NCBI GenBank assembly: GCA_944324285.1
Contig: CALUVR010000002.1
Location: forward strand, 62,001-126,000
From: Candidatus Gastranaerophilales bacterium
Lineage (GTDB): Bacteria > Cyanobacteriota > Vampirovibrionia > Gastranaerophilales > Gastranaerophilaceae
Length of the DNA stretch: 64,000 nucleotides
Direction of reading: 5' to 3'
Shown: piece by piece, positions 17,115 through 26,972 of the stretch
Position numbering within the stretch: position 1 is the first letter of the stretch
Layout: each line of letters begins with the position of its first letter
Made by a program: the position numbers and the translations under genes
The notes under the pieces: model-generated
What the model saw: the letters and a program-made list of their open reading frames with translations, nothing else
What the model was told of the DNA's origin: nothing
The model's database searches: none

Positions 17115-18893
17115 ATGATTAAAACAAGAATGAAATCGCATAACTGCGGAGAGCTTAATCTGAAAAACCTCGGAGAAGAAGTAGTATTATCGGGTTGGGC
17201 ATCAACAATCCGCGATTTGGGCGGAATTTTGTTTGTGGAATTGAGAGATAGAAGCGGATTTTTCCAGATTGTTGCAAACCCGCAGATTAACCCTGAAGTT
17301 CACAAAGTATTGGAAAAAGTAAGAACGGAATATGTTATTACTGTAAAAGGAAAAGTTTCAAAAAGACCTGAAGAAACTTACAATGAAAAATACCCTACAG
17401 GTCAGGTTGAAATGTATCCGGAAAGTATTGAAATTTTATCTGAAGCAAAAACTTTGCCGTTTGTGCTGGATGATGAAAATGTATCTGAAGATGTACGCTT
17501 AAAATACAGATATCTTGATATAAGACGTGACGCGATGAAGGATAAACTTGTTCTCCGTCATAAAATTGTTCAGGCGGCAAGAAATTATTTAAACAATCTT
17601 GATTTTCTTGAAGTTGAAACTCCTATTTTGATTAAAACAACTCCTGAAGGTGCAAGAGATTATCTTGTTCCGTCCCGTGTTCAGGAAGGTAAATTCTATG
17701 CCCTGCCGCAGTCACCGCAGATTTTTAAACAGTTATTAATGGTAGGCGGTCTGGAAAGATATTATCAGATTGCAAAATGCTTCCGCGACGAGGATCTTCG
17801 TGCAGACAGACAGCCAGAATTCACACAAATTGACCTTGAAATGTCATTTGTTGAACAACAGGATGTTATAAGAGTTGTTGAAGGTCTGATTGTTGATACA
17901 TTTAAGGCTGCAGGCGTTGAAGTTAAACCTCCGTTTGTTCAGATGCCTTGGCAGGAAGCTATGGACAGATTCGGTTCAGATAAACCGGATACGCGTTTCG
18001 GGCTGGAACTCTTTGATATCGGCGATATTATCCTTGAATCAAACTTTGAAATTGTTAAAAATACTCTACTCAACGGAGGTATTGTAAGAGGTATCAGAAT
18101 TCCGGGCGGCGCTAAATATTCAAGAAAAGATATTGATGATATTACAAAACTTGCGGTATCTTTCGGTGCGAAGGCTCTTGCAAATATTATTTACAACGAG
18201 GATGGCACGGCAAAATCTCCTGTCTTGAAATTCGTGACAGAAGAACAGGCAAAAGCTATCCAGAAACGTGCAGGTGCTGAAGCCGGCGATATTATCTTCT
18301 TTGTTGCAGATAAACCGAAACTCGTTTATGACATTATGGGAAGATTAAGACTCCACTTCGGTAAATCTTTAAACTTAATTGACGAAAGTAAACATAACCT
18401 CTTGTGGGTTGTAGATTTTCCTATGTTTGAATGGTCTGATGAAGAAAATAGGTTTATGGCAATGCACCATCCGTTCACATCTCCTTGTATTGAAGATTTG
18501 GACAAACTTAAATCAGGAGATCTCGGCAATGTTAAATCAATTGCCTATGACATTGTTTATAATGGAACTGAACTCGGCGGCGGCAGTGTCAGAATTCATT
18601 CATCGGAAGTTCAATCGGCAATATTTAAGGCTCTCGGTCTAACTGAAGAAGAGGCAAAAGAAAAATTCGGATTTATGGTGAATGCGCTCCAATATGGAAC
18701 CCCTCCTCACGCAGGGCTTGCTATCGGATTGGATAGGTTGGTTGCGCTCCTTGCAAGAACAGATTCAATCCGTGATGTTATTGCATTCCCGAAAAATTCA
18801 GGTGCAAAAGACCTTATGAGCGACGCCCCTGGAGAAGCCTCGCTCCAGCAGTTGAGAGAACTCCATTTGAAAAGCACAGTTACTCATAAGTAA
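17115..18893 (+). CDS. aspS: Aspartyl-tRNA synthetase (bacterial type)
   Basis: Charges tRNA-Asp. An N-terminal OB-fold (VVLSGWASTIRDLGGILFVELRDRSG) is followed by class II motifs: motif 1 FLEVETPIL, motif 2 FRDEDLRADRQPEFTQIDLEMSF, and motif 3 GLAIGLDRLVALL. The GAD insertion domain is present at about residues 290-420, so it is the bacterial rather than archaeal form. Its anticodon class (discriminating or not) cannot be read reliably. AAAAGGAAG precedes the ATG at 17115; a terminator follows. Confidence 0.97.
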   Translation: MIKTRMKSHNCGELNLKNLGEEVVLSGWASTIRDLGGILFVELRDRSGFFQIVANPQINPEVHKVLEKVRTEYVITVKGKVSKRPEETYNEKYPTGQVEMYPESIEILSEAKTLPFVLDDENVSEDVRLKYRYLDIRRDAMKDKLVLRHKIVQAARNYLNNLDFLEVETPILIKTTPEGARDYLVPSRVQEGKFYALPQSPQIFKQLLMVGGLERYYQIAKCFRDEDLRADRQPEFTQIDLEMSFVEQQDVIRVVEGLIVDTFKAAGVEVKPPFVQMPWQEAMDRFGSDKPDTRFGLELFDIGDIILESNFEIVKNTLLNGGIVRGIRIPGGAKYSRKDIDDITKLAVSFGAKALANIIYNEDGTAKSPVLKFVTEEQAKAIQKRAGAEAGDIIFFVADKPKLVYDIMGRLRLHFGKSLNLIDESKHNLLWVVDFPMFEWSDEENRFMAMHHPFTSPCIEDLDKLKSGDLGNVKSIAYDIVYNGTELGGGSVRIHSSEVQSAIFKALGLTEEEAKEKFGFMVNALQYGTPPHAGLAIGLDRLVALLARTDSIRDVIAFPKNSGAKDLMSDAPGEASLQQLRELHLKSTVTHK

Positions 18894-18921
18894 AATTTTA
18901 GGTAACTAAAAAATAAATAAG

Positions 18922-18967
18922 CTCCGCTATTACTCGAAAGAAAAACTTCTGTAACAGCGGAGTTTTT
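18922..18967. terminator. Bidirectional terminator between aspS and the SulP gene
   Basis: CTCCGCTATTAC pairs with GTAACAGCGGAG with one bulge; TTTTTATT follows on the plus strand and an A/T-rich tract on the other, so it can serve both convergent genes. Confidence 0.75.
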
Positions 18968-18985
18968 ATTATAATATTTTTAATT

Positions 18986-20626
18986 TTATTTCCCGTGTTT
19001 TTTGCGTGCTTTTTCAGAAAATGCAGCTTTTGCGAATTCTACGGCTTTTACTTCCGAATAAAATATATGATCCTCTCCTATTTCTTCTATAATCTTATAT
19101 TCCAGAAGCTGTTCGTAGATTTTTTTGTTTTTTAACACAAGAACAAGGTGTATGTGCTGGGATTTTAGTCTGAGTACAATATCTTCAAAAGCAAAAAGTG
19201 CCGAGATATCCAGTTTATCATCAAAATCACAGTTGAGGATTAAGTATCTTGTTCCAAGAAGTTCATCAAACTGGGCGATTAATTGGGTTGCCGAGCCAAA
19301 GAAAAATTGACCGTCGATATGGACGAAACGTATTTTTAGTTTGTAATCCCGTTCAACTTCTTTTTCCAGTTCAATAATATCTTTATCGTAAATTTCGGTA
19401 TGAATGAGCTTAGCCTTATCAGCGGCTTTTTTTGCATATAGAAGCGCTGCAAGAGTAATTCCTGCTCCAACTGCAACGATAAGATTATAAAATACCGTGA
19501 GTAAAAATACTACAATAAGTACGTATTTATCTTCTTTTGAGGCAAGCTTCAGAACTTTTAAAAGTTTAAAATCAATAATGTCATATCCGATTTTAATAAG
19601 AATTCCTGCAAGAACGCAAAGCGGGATTTCAGCGACAAATCCTGAAAATTTAAAAAGTAAAACCAGTAAAACAAGCGGGCAGATTAATGCTGCAATTTTT
19701 GTTGACGCTCCGCTTTTTAGGGCAGCAACTGTTCTCATGGTTGCTGCAGCGCCGGAAAGAGAACCTGTCATCGCACAGATAATATTCCCTAATCCCTGTG
19801 AGGCAAGGAGGGTTCTAGGAGAAAGCTGTGTTTTGGTAAGAGAATTACAAACCAGCCCTGTCAAAAGAGTTTCTGATGATAATATAATCGCAAGCGTAAG
19901 TCCGTAATGCAAATAAGTGATTATATCATGGATATTTGTGTCGGGCAGTCTGAACGCAGGAAGAGCAATTGAAACTTCAGAAATTTTCGGGATATTCAAC
20001 CCCATCTTAATTGAAATGAGAGTGCAAATGATAAGTGCAAGAATTTGGGACGGCAGGTATTTATTGAGCCTCTTTGGAATTCCGAAAACTATCACTATGG
20101 TTAGCAACCCGAGGAGTGCCGCCTGAATATTCATTGTGTGAAGCGACGTCAAAATATGTTCAAGGCTTTCGATTGTATTGGAAAACGGTTTCAGTCCTAA
20201 AAGCGGGTTAAGCTGCATAATTATGATAATGGTTCCGACACCGTTCATAAACCCTGATATTACAGGATATGGAACATATTTGACTATATCGGTTAATTTT
20301 GTGAGAGAAAGTGCCATCTGGATTATGCCTGCCATAAGCATAATCATCAGAACGGAATTAATATCTTTATTGAGGGCATGCATAATTGATGCAATAACAA
20401 TTGCGGAAGGTCCGGTAATTCCGGAAATCATCGGAACTTTAGTCCCGAGGAGTCCTGCGATAAGGCATAAAATTATAGCGCCCCACACCCCGGCGCTTGC
20501 TCCGAATCCTGTCGCAACTCCGAAGGCAAGTGCCTGCGGAAGTGCTATAATTGCGGCATTAATCCCGCCAAATATATCCCCGATAAATATGTTAAACTTT
20601 AATTGAATTTCTTTTGCCGAAATCAT
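18986..20626 (-). CDS. SulP-family anion permease with STAS domain
   Basis: Inner-membrane transporter for sulfate, bicarbonate or another anion; substrate not readable. The 546 residues contain about 11-12 hydrophobic helices starting at GDIFGGINAAIIALPQALAFG, the SulP GITGPSAIVIAS motif, and a second-repeat stretch with GNIICAMTGSLSGAAATMRT. A cytosolic STAS domain covers about residues 435-535 (KIRFVHIDGQFFFGSA...DISALFAFEDIVLRL); it carries an Asp-Ile-Ser where phosphorylatable STAS proteins have a serine. It is a single-gene unit, convergent with aspS. Confidence 0.92.
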   Translation of the reverse strand: MISAKEIQLKFNIFIGDIFGGINAAIIALPQALAFGVATGFGASAGVWGAIILCLIAGLLGTKVPMISGITGPSAIVIASIMHALNKDINSVLMIMLMAGIIQMALSLTKLTDIVKYVPYPVISGFMNGVGTIIIIMQLNPLLGLKPFSNTIESLEHILTSLHTMNIQAALLGLLTIVIVFGIPKRLNKYLPSQILALIICTLISIKMGLNIPKISEVSIALPAFRLPDTNIHDIITYLHYGLTLAIILSSETLLTGLVCNSLTKTQLSPRTLLASQGLGNIICAMTGSLSGAAATMRTVAALKSGASTKIAALICPLVLLVLLFKFSGFVAEIPLCVLAGILIKIGYDIIDFKLLKVLKLASKEDKYVLIVVFLLTVFYNLIVAVGAGITLAALLYAKKAADKAKLIHTEIYDKDIIELEKEVERDYKLKIRFVHIDGQFFFGSATQLIAQFDELLGTRYLILNCDFDDKLDISALFAFEDIVLRLKSQHIHLVLVLKNKKIYEQLLEYKIIEEIGEDHIFYSEVKAVEFAKAAFSEKARKKHGK

Positions 20627-20777
20627 GCTTCTATTTTAGCATAAGAAAAATGAACAATCTTTAATTTATATCGTTATATACATGTGTGTATTTTCACTGT
20701 CTAAAGTAACCGATCTATGAATCTTCATATCTTCCATTAGGAAAATATCATTTACCCCTCGGTATCGCTGATTTTGT

Positions 20778-21128
20778 CTACATCAGCGATACATTTTTTA
20801 AATGTTCTATTTTTAATTCGGGTTTCAGTGTAATCCCTATTACGTCTATTCTAAAATTTTTTATTTTGTTTTCTGTAATGTAATACTGCGCGCCTTTTCT
20901 GATGTTTTCAAATTTTGTCCGCGTAATTGCCTCCATCGGGGTGCCGTAGGTATTTGTGTTGCGTGTTTTTACTTCAACAAAAACAACTGTATTTTTTTGC
21001 TTCGCGATAATATCAATTTCGCAGAATCTGGAGTAGTGCTTGTTGCGTTCAAGAATTTCATAACCGTTTTTTTGCAGGTAACGGCAGGCTAAATCTTCTC
21101 CGGCATTTCCTTTAGTTTTGTTTGTCAT
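20778..21128 (-). CDS. YraN/UPF0102 endonuclease-like protein
   Basis: Small protein of the restriction-endonuclease-like fold, often next to rnhB; precise role unsettled. The signature residues are visible: GNAGEDLACRYLQKNGYEIL, CEIDIIAKQKNTVVFVEVKTR, and a following AITRTKFENI. I chose the ATG at 21128 (116 residues) because it overlaps the queF stop as ATGA, the usual coupled arrangement; a longer frame to 21194 lies wholly inside queF. The stop codon sits in the loop of an 11-bp perfect hairpin (20762-20792). Confidence 0.88.
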   Translation of the reverse strand: MTNKTKGNAGEDLACRYLQKNGYEILERNKHYSRFCEIDIIAKQKNTVVFVEVKTRNTNTYGTPMEAITRTKFENIRKGAQYYITENKIKNFRIDVIGITLKPELKIEHLKNVSLM

Positions 21129-22024
21129 TGTTTTATCCCGCATCTTGCAAATTTTGTTAAATCCATTAACGCTGACGCAAAATCTTTTGAGCAATTAAGG
21201 CTTTGTCGAACAGGCGAAATATCAATCCCGCCTCTTCTTGTGTAGAGTGCACAGACGAATAGTTCATCCTCTTTATCCAGCATGTCATAAATCCGTTTGA
21301 AAATCATTTCGCAGCATTCTTCGTGGAAATGGTATTCCGAACGAAAAGAACAAAGATATTTGACAAGACTTTCTTCTTTTATGTGTTTTTTTGATTTGTA
21401 ATAAATAAACGCGTCGCCAAAGTCAGGCTGGTGGGTAACCCTGCAGTTGGAACGAAGAGAATCAAATGTCAAATAATATTCTTTTTCAGTTTTGCGGTTT
21501 TCAATTTCTATTAATTCAGGTGCTTCTTTGAATGTGTCGATAACTAAATTTTTTTCGTCCACGAAATCCATAATATTTTTAAACCTGTTGAAAATCTCAA
21601 CCCTGGAAGTGTTGTTATCGAGAAAATTCACCCGAACATCAGTCTTTAATTTTTCACTTAAATCTTTTTCAATAAGCTTTTTGCAGATGTGCAGGCAGTC
21701 AATAGTTGTAGCGCCAAAGCGCGACATATTAAAAGAATTCAAATAAAGTTTTAAAGATTTAGATTCCACGAGAAAATCATTGTCGCAGTTGTATTTGAGT
21801 TTCATAACCCTTGTGACAGGAAGTCCATTTTCAGTCATAGCCGAAAATTCGTAAGCCTGCCATACATCAAATCCGATGAAAGGAAGGTTGTTTTTTATAA
21901 TCCCGTAGCGTTCGCGGTTTTCTATTCTTGGAACAGCAACGAGTAAATCAGGGTTATATTCATCGCTTCCTGAAACTTTTTTCCCGAGAAACTTTCCTGC
22001 TATTCTGTCTGTTTGGTTTGTCAT
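21125..22024 (-). CDS. queF: NADPH-dependent 7-cyano-7-deazaguanine reductase
   Basis: Reduces preQ0 to preQ1 in queuosine biosynthesis; tgt at 55811 uses preQ1 downstream. The 299 residues fit the long E. coli-type QueF built of two T-fold halves. Motifs: ESKSLKLYLNSFN (about 87-99, the QueF NADPH-binding signature), the catalytic Cys194 in SNCRVTHQPDFGD, a substrate-binding FHEECCEMIF, and YTRRGGIDISPVR. The QueF signature lies in the N-terminal half and the catalytic Cys in the C-terminal half, as in the bimodular enzyme. It precedes yraN with a 4-bp overlap. Confidence 0.93.
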   Translation of the reverse strand: MTNQTDRIAGKFLGKKVSGSDEYNPDLLVAVPRIENRERYGIIKNNLPFIGFDVWQAYEFSAMTENGLPVTRVMKLKYNCDNDFLVESKSLKLYLNSFNMSRFGATTIDCLHICKKLIEKDLSEKLKTDVRVNFLDNNTSRVEIFNRFKNIMDFVDEKNLVIDTFKEAPELIEIENRKTEKEYYLTFDSLRSNCRVTHQPDFGDAFIYYKSKKHIKEESLVKYLCSFRSEYHFHEECCEMIFKRIYDMLDKEDELFVCALYTRRGGIDISPVRQSLNCSKDFASALMDLTKFARCGIKQ

Positions 22025-22042
22025 AAATCAATTCTAACATAA

Positions 22043-22067
22043 AAAGCCGAAAGTATTTCCGGCTTTT
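22043..22067 (-). terminator. Terminator after the DAACS symporter gene
   Basis: AAAGCCG/CGGCTTT hairpin flanked by A and T runs, 28 bp beyond the symporter stop; symmetric, so it may also insulate queF. Confidence 0.75.
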
Positions 22068-22095
22068 TAAAAATTCTAATTTAGCTATATGTATT

Positions 22096-23418
22096 TTAGG
22101 CAATATCTTCGTAAGCTTTAGGGTTATTCAAAAGGTCGTAGTTGATTTCGTTTTCGTTATCCGCAATAGCTGCAACTACAACCGCGTCTGATGTAACGTT
22201 TACAAGCGTTCTCATCATATCAGTTACCCTTTCTATCGTGAAGAGGAATGCAAATCCTGCAACAAGCTGCTCAGGACTTAATCCCATTCCGTTGAGTATC
22301 AGGGCAATTGTAATCAAACCGGCACCAGGAATTCCTGCACAAGTGGAAGATGCAATGATAGCAAGGAGTGCAATTTCAATTACAAGGAACGGAGTGAGAG
22401 CAACCCCGTACGCCTGAGCGAGGAAGATTACCGCAACTGTCTGCAGTAAGGCTGTTCCATCCATATTTAATGTTGCGCCTAACGGCAATACAAAGCTGGA
22501 AATCTTATGCGAAATACCGCGTTTTTCACAGCAGGCAATTGTTAAAGGCAGTGTTGCTGATGAACTTGCAGTCCCGAAAGCTACCATCATAGCCTCTGCA
22601 ATTGCTGAATATAAAATCCATATATTGACTTTTGAAAAGAATTTCAAGAATAGCGGATACACAACAAACATTTGGAGCATAAATCCGACAGCAAGTATTC
22701 CAAAGTACTTTGAAATACTCATAAAAATATCAATCCCGAAGCTTGAAACAGCAGATGCCGTAAGCGCAAATACGCCGGGTGCAGCAAGGAACATAATCCA
22801 GTCTGTAATCTTCATAGTTGCGGCAAACACTGATTCAAAGAAAGAAACAATCGGACGGTTAACTTCACCGACTTTGGCAAGTGCAATCGCGAATATTAAA
22901 ACAAATACAATTATCGCAACCATATTCCCGTTAGCAAGGGCATTTAGCGGGTTGCTCGGAATAAAGCCGAGGAAGATGTTTAAAATATTACCCTGCTGCT
23001 GCGCCATAGCAGATTCAACTGACGCCTGAACGCCGGCTGCTGTATTTTCTGCTATATAAGGAGCCGCGCCGAGTCCCGGTTTAAATACCAGCGCAAGAAT
23101 TGCACCGATTATGACGGCTGCGACCGTTATTATACCGTAGTATAAAACCATTTTCGAGCCGAATTTCCCGAGTTGTTTATTATCTCCGACACTTGTTATA
23201 CCTATTACAATTGCCGATACGACAAGCGGTATTACAACCATCTGGATTAATCTTATAAATACCTGACCTATAAATGTCAATAATGTTTGTATAAGAGGAA
23301 ATGAGTGTGCGTGTAAAAATATTCCGACCAAAATACCGGCAATTATACCGAAAAATATATGCCAGTTACGTTTAATTCCAAGTCCCAACGCAATCAATAT
23401 CTGCATATGTAGTTTCAT
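22096..23418 (-). CDS. Dicarboxylate/amino acid:cation symporter (DAACS)
   Basis: Inner-membrane Na+ or H+ coupled uptake of glutamate, aspartate or C4-dicarboxylates. The 440 residues contain eight hydrophobic segments, the serine-rich reentrant loop TASSSATLPLTIACCE (about residues 275-290), the NMDG cation-site motif in LGATLNMDGTAL, and IPGAGLITIALIL of the second hairpin. Substrate choice cannot be settled; the arginine that marks acidic amino-acid carriers is not clearly placed, so dicarboxylate is equally possible. Single gene, terminator downstream. Confidence 0.92.
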   Translation of the reverse strand: MKLHMQILIALGLGIKRNWHIFFGIIAGILVGIFLHAHSFPLIQTLLTFIGQVFIRLIQMVVIPLVVSAIVIGITSVGDNKQLGKFGSKMVLYYGIITVAAVIIGAILALVFKPGLGAAPYIAENTAAGVQASVESAMAQQQGNILNIFLGFIPSNPLNALANGNMVAIIVFVLIFAIALAKVGEVNRPIVSFFESVFAATMKITDWIMFLAAPGVFALTASAVSSFGIDIFMSISKYFGILAVGFMLQMFVVYPLFLKFFSKVNIWILYSAIAEAMMVAFGTASSSATLPLTIACCEKRGISHKISSFVLPLGATLNMDGTALLQTVAVIFLAQAYGVALTPFLVIEIALLAIIASSTCAGIPGAGLITIALILNGMGLSPEQLVAGFAFLFTIERVTDMMRTLVNVTSDAVVVAAIADNENEINYDLLNNPKAYEDIA

Positions 23419-23532
23419 ATTCTCTAACCTCTTATTATTCTTCTATTAACCTGTTTATTATAACTTATTAACGCTCAAATATCAAACAAAATTGAATAAA
23501 TCCGCTGAAAAATCAACCGTAAAATGGAGATT

Positions 23533-24117
23533 TTATTTATTGTATTTTTCCATTACTGATTTGTTCACACGTCTATAGACCCTGAACAGAGCAAAAGTAT
23601 CGTCATCACTAAGTGTTGTGGCGTCGTAGGTGTCAGTGCATGCCATAACTCCTTCCTCGGAACTTCCGCATTTAATCCCGAGAGTTCTGCCGATTGCCTC
23701 CAGCGCAATTGCTTTTAATTCAGCGTTTGAATATGGTTTTCCATTCTTATCGTTCAATGCAATAGTTATATCAACGTGAACAAAGTAGCCGTCAGGTCTG
23801 TCGACGGTAAAGTTCGGATTTGCCACATAAGTTTCGCGTAACCTGTAAGGCTTGTCGCCGGACAATTTCTCACTGAATATTACGTTAACATTTGAATTCC
23901 TTTTTGCAACGGTTGTTTTTCTATAAATAAAACGTGCAATAGTTTTTGATTTATTTTTCCATTCATCAAACGCGCTTTTTACAATTAAAGATTCAGGAGC
24001 CTCCGGCGGAAGATATACTGACAGCGGGAAAGCTGACCAGCGCGGCATACTATATGCGAATACGCCGTTTGCACAAAACATTAAAATTCCTAACACTAAC
24101 AACAACTTCTTCATCAT
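23533..24117 (-). CDS. Secreted matrixin-like protein lacking zinc ligands
   Basis: 194 residues with a Sec signal peptide (MMKKLLLVLGILMFCANGVFA). The mature part resembles short M10/matrixin-type metalloproteases: WSAFPLSVYLPP then AFDEWKNKSK...FIYRKTT, a strand region (NVNVIFSE), and finally IALEAIGRTLGIKCGSSEEGVM. In active enzymes the last region reads HExGHxLGxxHS...VM; here the three His ligands are Glu140, Arg144 and Cys150 and the catalytic Glu is Ala141. So the fold appears kept and catalysis lost. Role unknown: a binding or regulatory protein at the envelope is the simplest guess. Domain assignment is by pattern and not by search. Confidence 0.6.
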   Translation of the reverse strand: MMKKLLLVLGILMFCANGVFAYSMPRWSAFPLSVYLPPEAPESLIVKSAFDEWKNKSKTIARFIYRKTTVAKRNSNVNVIFSEKLSGDKPYRLRETYVANPNFTVDRPDGYFVHVDITIALNDKNGKPYSNAELKAIALEAIGRTLGIKCGSSEEGVMACTDTYDATTLSDDDTFALFRVYRRVNKSVMEKYNK

Positions 24118-24295
24118 ATTTATATTAAATCATGAATACAAAAAAAATTGCCTTATACAGATTTTTTATATTAAAAAATGTTAATAATACTCAGTTTATA
24201 CATTTTCTATCTGTAATCCCCCATTAATCAGGTAGAGGTATTGAGTTTTTGTTTTGTTTAAAGTATTCTTTTATTACGTAGATGAGGGAGAAAAT

Positions 24296-25588
24296 ATGCT
24301 TGTATTAGAAAATGTTAAAGAAATTAATGACGTCATAAAAAATATCGCTGAATTTATTCAAAAAGATGAATATGTCCATGTGGATTTTGATGAATACATC
24401 AGAACAATAGGGCGTCAATCTAATAATGCAAGTTTTCAGGCTGCCTGCTTTAACTATATCTTTGAAAGAAGGTTAGGGGAAGAGAGAAAAAGTATTCCTG
24501 ATTTGTATCTTGAAAGACAAAAAGGTTTAAGTGCATCTGCAAAAAAAGTTGTTAAAGCTTTGAAAAAATCTTTATCTTCTGTTTTTGAAATCCATAAAAT
24601 TACAAAAACCGGATTTATTTTATACAATATAATCAATGAAAAAATGTATGAGGTGACGTCGCTTGTCAAAATGACAACTTTCCGAGGAATGGGACCCGGA
24701 CAGTATGTTGTTGCAAGGATTTTTGCTTACGAAAAAGAACATTACCTTTTGGAAATTTCTGGGGTTTTAGCAACAACAAGACGCGATGATGTATATAGGT
24801 TTGCTATTGCAAAAATTATCCAGAATCCAGAGATTGTCTATATTGATAACCCGAAGAAAGCAAAAGAAATTGAAAAAGAAATCAAAGCTACAAATAAAAA
24901 ATTCATTGACTTTTTCGGGGCTGATGAGATAATTACAACGAACAAATTTGCGGATGATGTAATAGGGTTGTTTAATGATTTTGCGGAAGGCGGAGAAAAA
25001 ACTGATTTTTCCGATAAAATCCAGCTTCCTGAAAAATTTCAGTTTTTTAATGTTGCAGAATTCAATAATTCTTATGACAACTTCCTTGAAAATTCTCTTG
25101 GAGGTTTCTCATCGCACAAGGAAACTTACGATGTCGGAATAGTTTACGATGAGGAACTCGGGATGTATGCGGTGCCGTTCTGGGGAACTTTTAATAGAAT
25201 TTTTGAGGCTGATAAGCCATCTGATATTGAAAATTATGATAAATGTATTCAATATTTCTTGTTTAACGATAAATTCTCCGCAAATCTTATTAAACGTGTT
25301 GCAGAAAAACATGAAAATTTCCTGCCTATCGTGAACGGAATTTTGAAAACAGATTATACACTTGAAGAACTGCTTCAAAGATATAAATCTCATTATCTTG
25401 AGCAGAAAATTTATTCTTCTACAACTGTTTTGTATAAATCAAAAGCGTTTTCTAACACACTGGGTATAATTGAAGAGCATGAAGAAAAGCCGAAACTGCC
25501 TGAAGGAATTGACCTTTCAAAAGTAGGGCGTAACGATCCTTGCCCTTGCGGAAGCGGAAAAAAATTCAAAAAATGCCACGGTGCCTGA
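24296..25588 (+). CDS. SEC-C motif protein
   Basis: 430 residues. The only clear domain is a C-terminal SEC-C zinc motif ([20 protein letters not shown]), the same kind of ligand set found at the end of some SecA proteins and stand-alone SEC-C proteins. The rest is charged and largely alpha-helical, with a region about residues 105-185 ([21 protein letters not shown]...[20 protein letters not shown]) suggesting a beta-barrel of OB or SH3-like type. I chose the ATG at 24296 because GAGGGAG precedes it; a TTG at 24254 has none. The window's SecA lacks its own SEC-C tail, so a link to export or ribosome is possible but unproven. Confidence 0.75.
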   Translation: MLVLENVKEINDVIKNIAEFIQKDEYVHVDFDEYIRTIGRQSNNASFQAACFNYIFERRLGEERKSIPDLYLERQKGLSASAKKVVKALKKSLSSVFEIHKITKTGFILYNIINEKMYEVTSLVKMTTFRGMGPGQYVVARIFAYEKEHYLLEISGVLATTRRDDVYRFAIAKIIQNPEIVYIDNPKKAKEIEKEIKATNKKFIDFFGADEIITTNKFADDVIGLFNDFAEGGEKTDFSDKIQLPEKFQFFNVAEFNNSYDNFLENSLGGFSSHKETYDVGIVYDEELGMYAVPFWGTFNRIFEADKPSDIENYDKCIQYFLFNDKFSANLIKRVAEKHENFLPIVNGILKTDYTLEELLQRYKSHYLEQKIYSSTTVLYKSKAFSNTLGIIEEHEEKPKLPEGIDLSKVGRNDPCPCGSGKKFKKCHGA

Positions 25589-25805
25589 TACAAGACACAG
25601 ATTATTTATAATCTCACGGAATTTTTATAGTCGCTTTTAGGAATATTAGTATAAATCCGATAATTGGTTTACTTTTATCTGTAGCTCAAAATTACACGGC
25701 AACGATTGCCTAAATTGTGTTTAGCTTAAATATTAAGTAGTTGCGGCATTTTAAAAACTTTGCCGGCAATAGCTGGTTAAAATATGGGTTTAAACTGCCG
25801 GTTGC

Positions 25806-26900
25806 CTACACCGCAAATCGAAAATGCACAATATCTCCGTCTTGAACTTCATAATCTTTGCCTTCAAGACGGGTAACCCCTTTTTCTTTGCAGGCATTAT
25901 AAGAACCTAATCTTACAAAATCCTCATACGGTGTAATTTCCGCTCTGATAAATCCTTTCTCAAAATCCGAATGGATAACACCAGCAGCTTGCGGAGCTTT
26001 TGCGCCCGCCGGAATTGTCCAGGCATGAACCTCTTTTTCGCCGGCAGTTATGAAAGTTCTCAAATTCAACAGGTGATATACGTGTTTTATCATTCTGTTA
26101 ATCCCGCTGTCATCAATCCCGAGTTCTTTTAGGTATGCAAGAGATTCTTCCCCGAGTTCAGAGAGTTCTTCTTCTATCTTGGCTGAAATTATAACCATTT
26201 CAGCGCTGTGTTCATCTGCGTATTTTTGAACCTGCGCAGTATAAGCATTACCGCTTTTTAAGTCATTTTCAGATACATTTGCCGCATAAATTACAGGTTT
26301 TGTTGACATTAAATTTAACTGTTTCACAAACGGAATTTCTTCTTCATTAAAATGATCTTTTATATTAATAAAAGTCCCTTGATAAAGGAGTTCAAGAAGT
26401 TTTGTCAGAGCTTTATCTTCAATAACTGCATCTTTATCTCCGCCTTTTGCCTGTTTTGCAATACGTCCCTGTCGTTTTTCTACTGATGCAATATCAGCGA
26501 GTGCAAGTTCTGTATTTATAATTTCAATATCATCAAGCGGATTAACGCGCCCTGCAACATGTATTGTATTCGGGTCATCGAAACATCTTACAACTTGAAT
26601 AATAGCATCTACTTCGCGAATATTGTGAAGAAACTGGTTTCCCAAGCCTTCACCTTTGCTTGCACCTTTAACAAGACCGGCAATATCAACAAATTCAATT
26701 GCTGTCGGGATAATTTCTTTGGAATTGCATAATTTTGCAAGAACATCCAACCTTTCATCCGGAACATTAACAACCCCTACGTTCGGTTCTATAGTACAAA
26801 ACGGATAATTGGCGCTTTGCGCGTTTTTAGCACTTGTCAATGCGTTAAATAAAGTTGATTTTCCTACATTCGGCAGTCCGACAATTCCTGTTCTAAGCAT
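25806..26900 (-). CDS. ychF: Redox-regulated ATPase YchF (OLA1 family)
   Basis: Universally conserved P-loop ATPase of the Obg superfamily that associates with ribosomes. Walker A GLPNVGKST (about residues 8-16), the switch region FCTIEPNVG, the G3 motif DIAGLVKGASKGEGLG and the YchF-specific helical domain are present. The C-terminal TGS domain ends with the characteristic VTRLEGKDYEVQDGDIVHFRFAV. Length 364 is normal. It is the only gene of its unit; the 217-bp spacer behind it (25589-25805) holds no gene I can see. Confidence 0.97.
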   Translation of the reverse strand: MLRTGIVGLPNVGKSTLFNALTSAKNAQSANYPFCTIEPNVGVVNVPDERLDVLAKLCNSKEIIPTAIEFVDIAGLVKGASKGEGLGNQFLHNIREVDAIIQVVRCFDDPNTIHVAGRVNPLDDIEIINTELALADIASVEKRQGRIAKQAKGGDKDAVIEDKALTKLLELLYQGTFINIKDHFNEEEIPFVKQLNLMSTKPVIYAANVSENDLKSGNAYTAQVQKYADEHSAEMVIISAKIEEELSELGEESLAYLKELGIDDSGINRMIKHVYHLLNLRTFITAGEKEVHAWTIPAGAKAPQAAGVIHSDFEKGFIRAEITPYEDFVRLGSYNACKEKGVTRLEGKDYEVQDGDIVHFRFAV

Positions 26901-26972
26901 TTATAATTCCTTTTTTCTTAAATTCCTTTAAGATTATAATAACTCAAACAAAATAATTTTAAAAGGAATAAT

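Noticed and set aside
19497-20606. Several plus-strand frames of 69-142 residues
   Set aside because: Antisense to the SulP gene; they have no signal of their own.
20762-20792. Terminator of yraN
   Set aside because: The yraN stop lies inside the loop and the T-run is on the other strand, where no gene ends. It may be a chance or regulatory hairpin.
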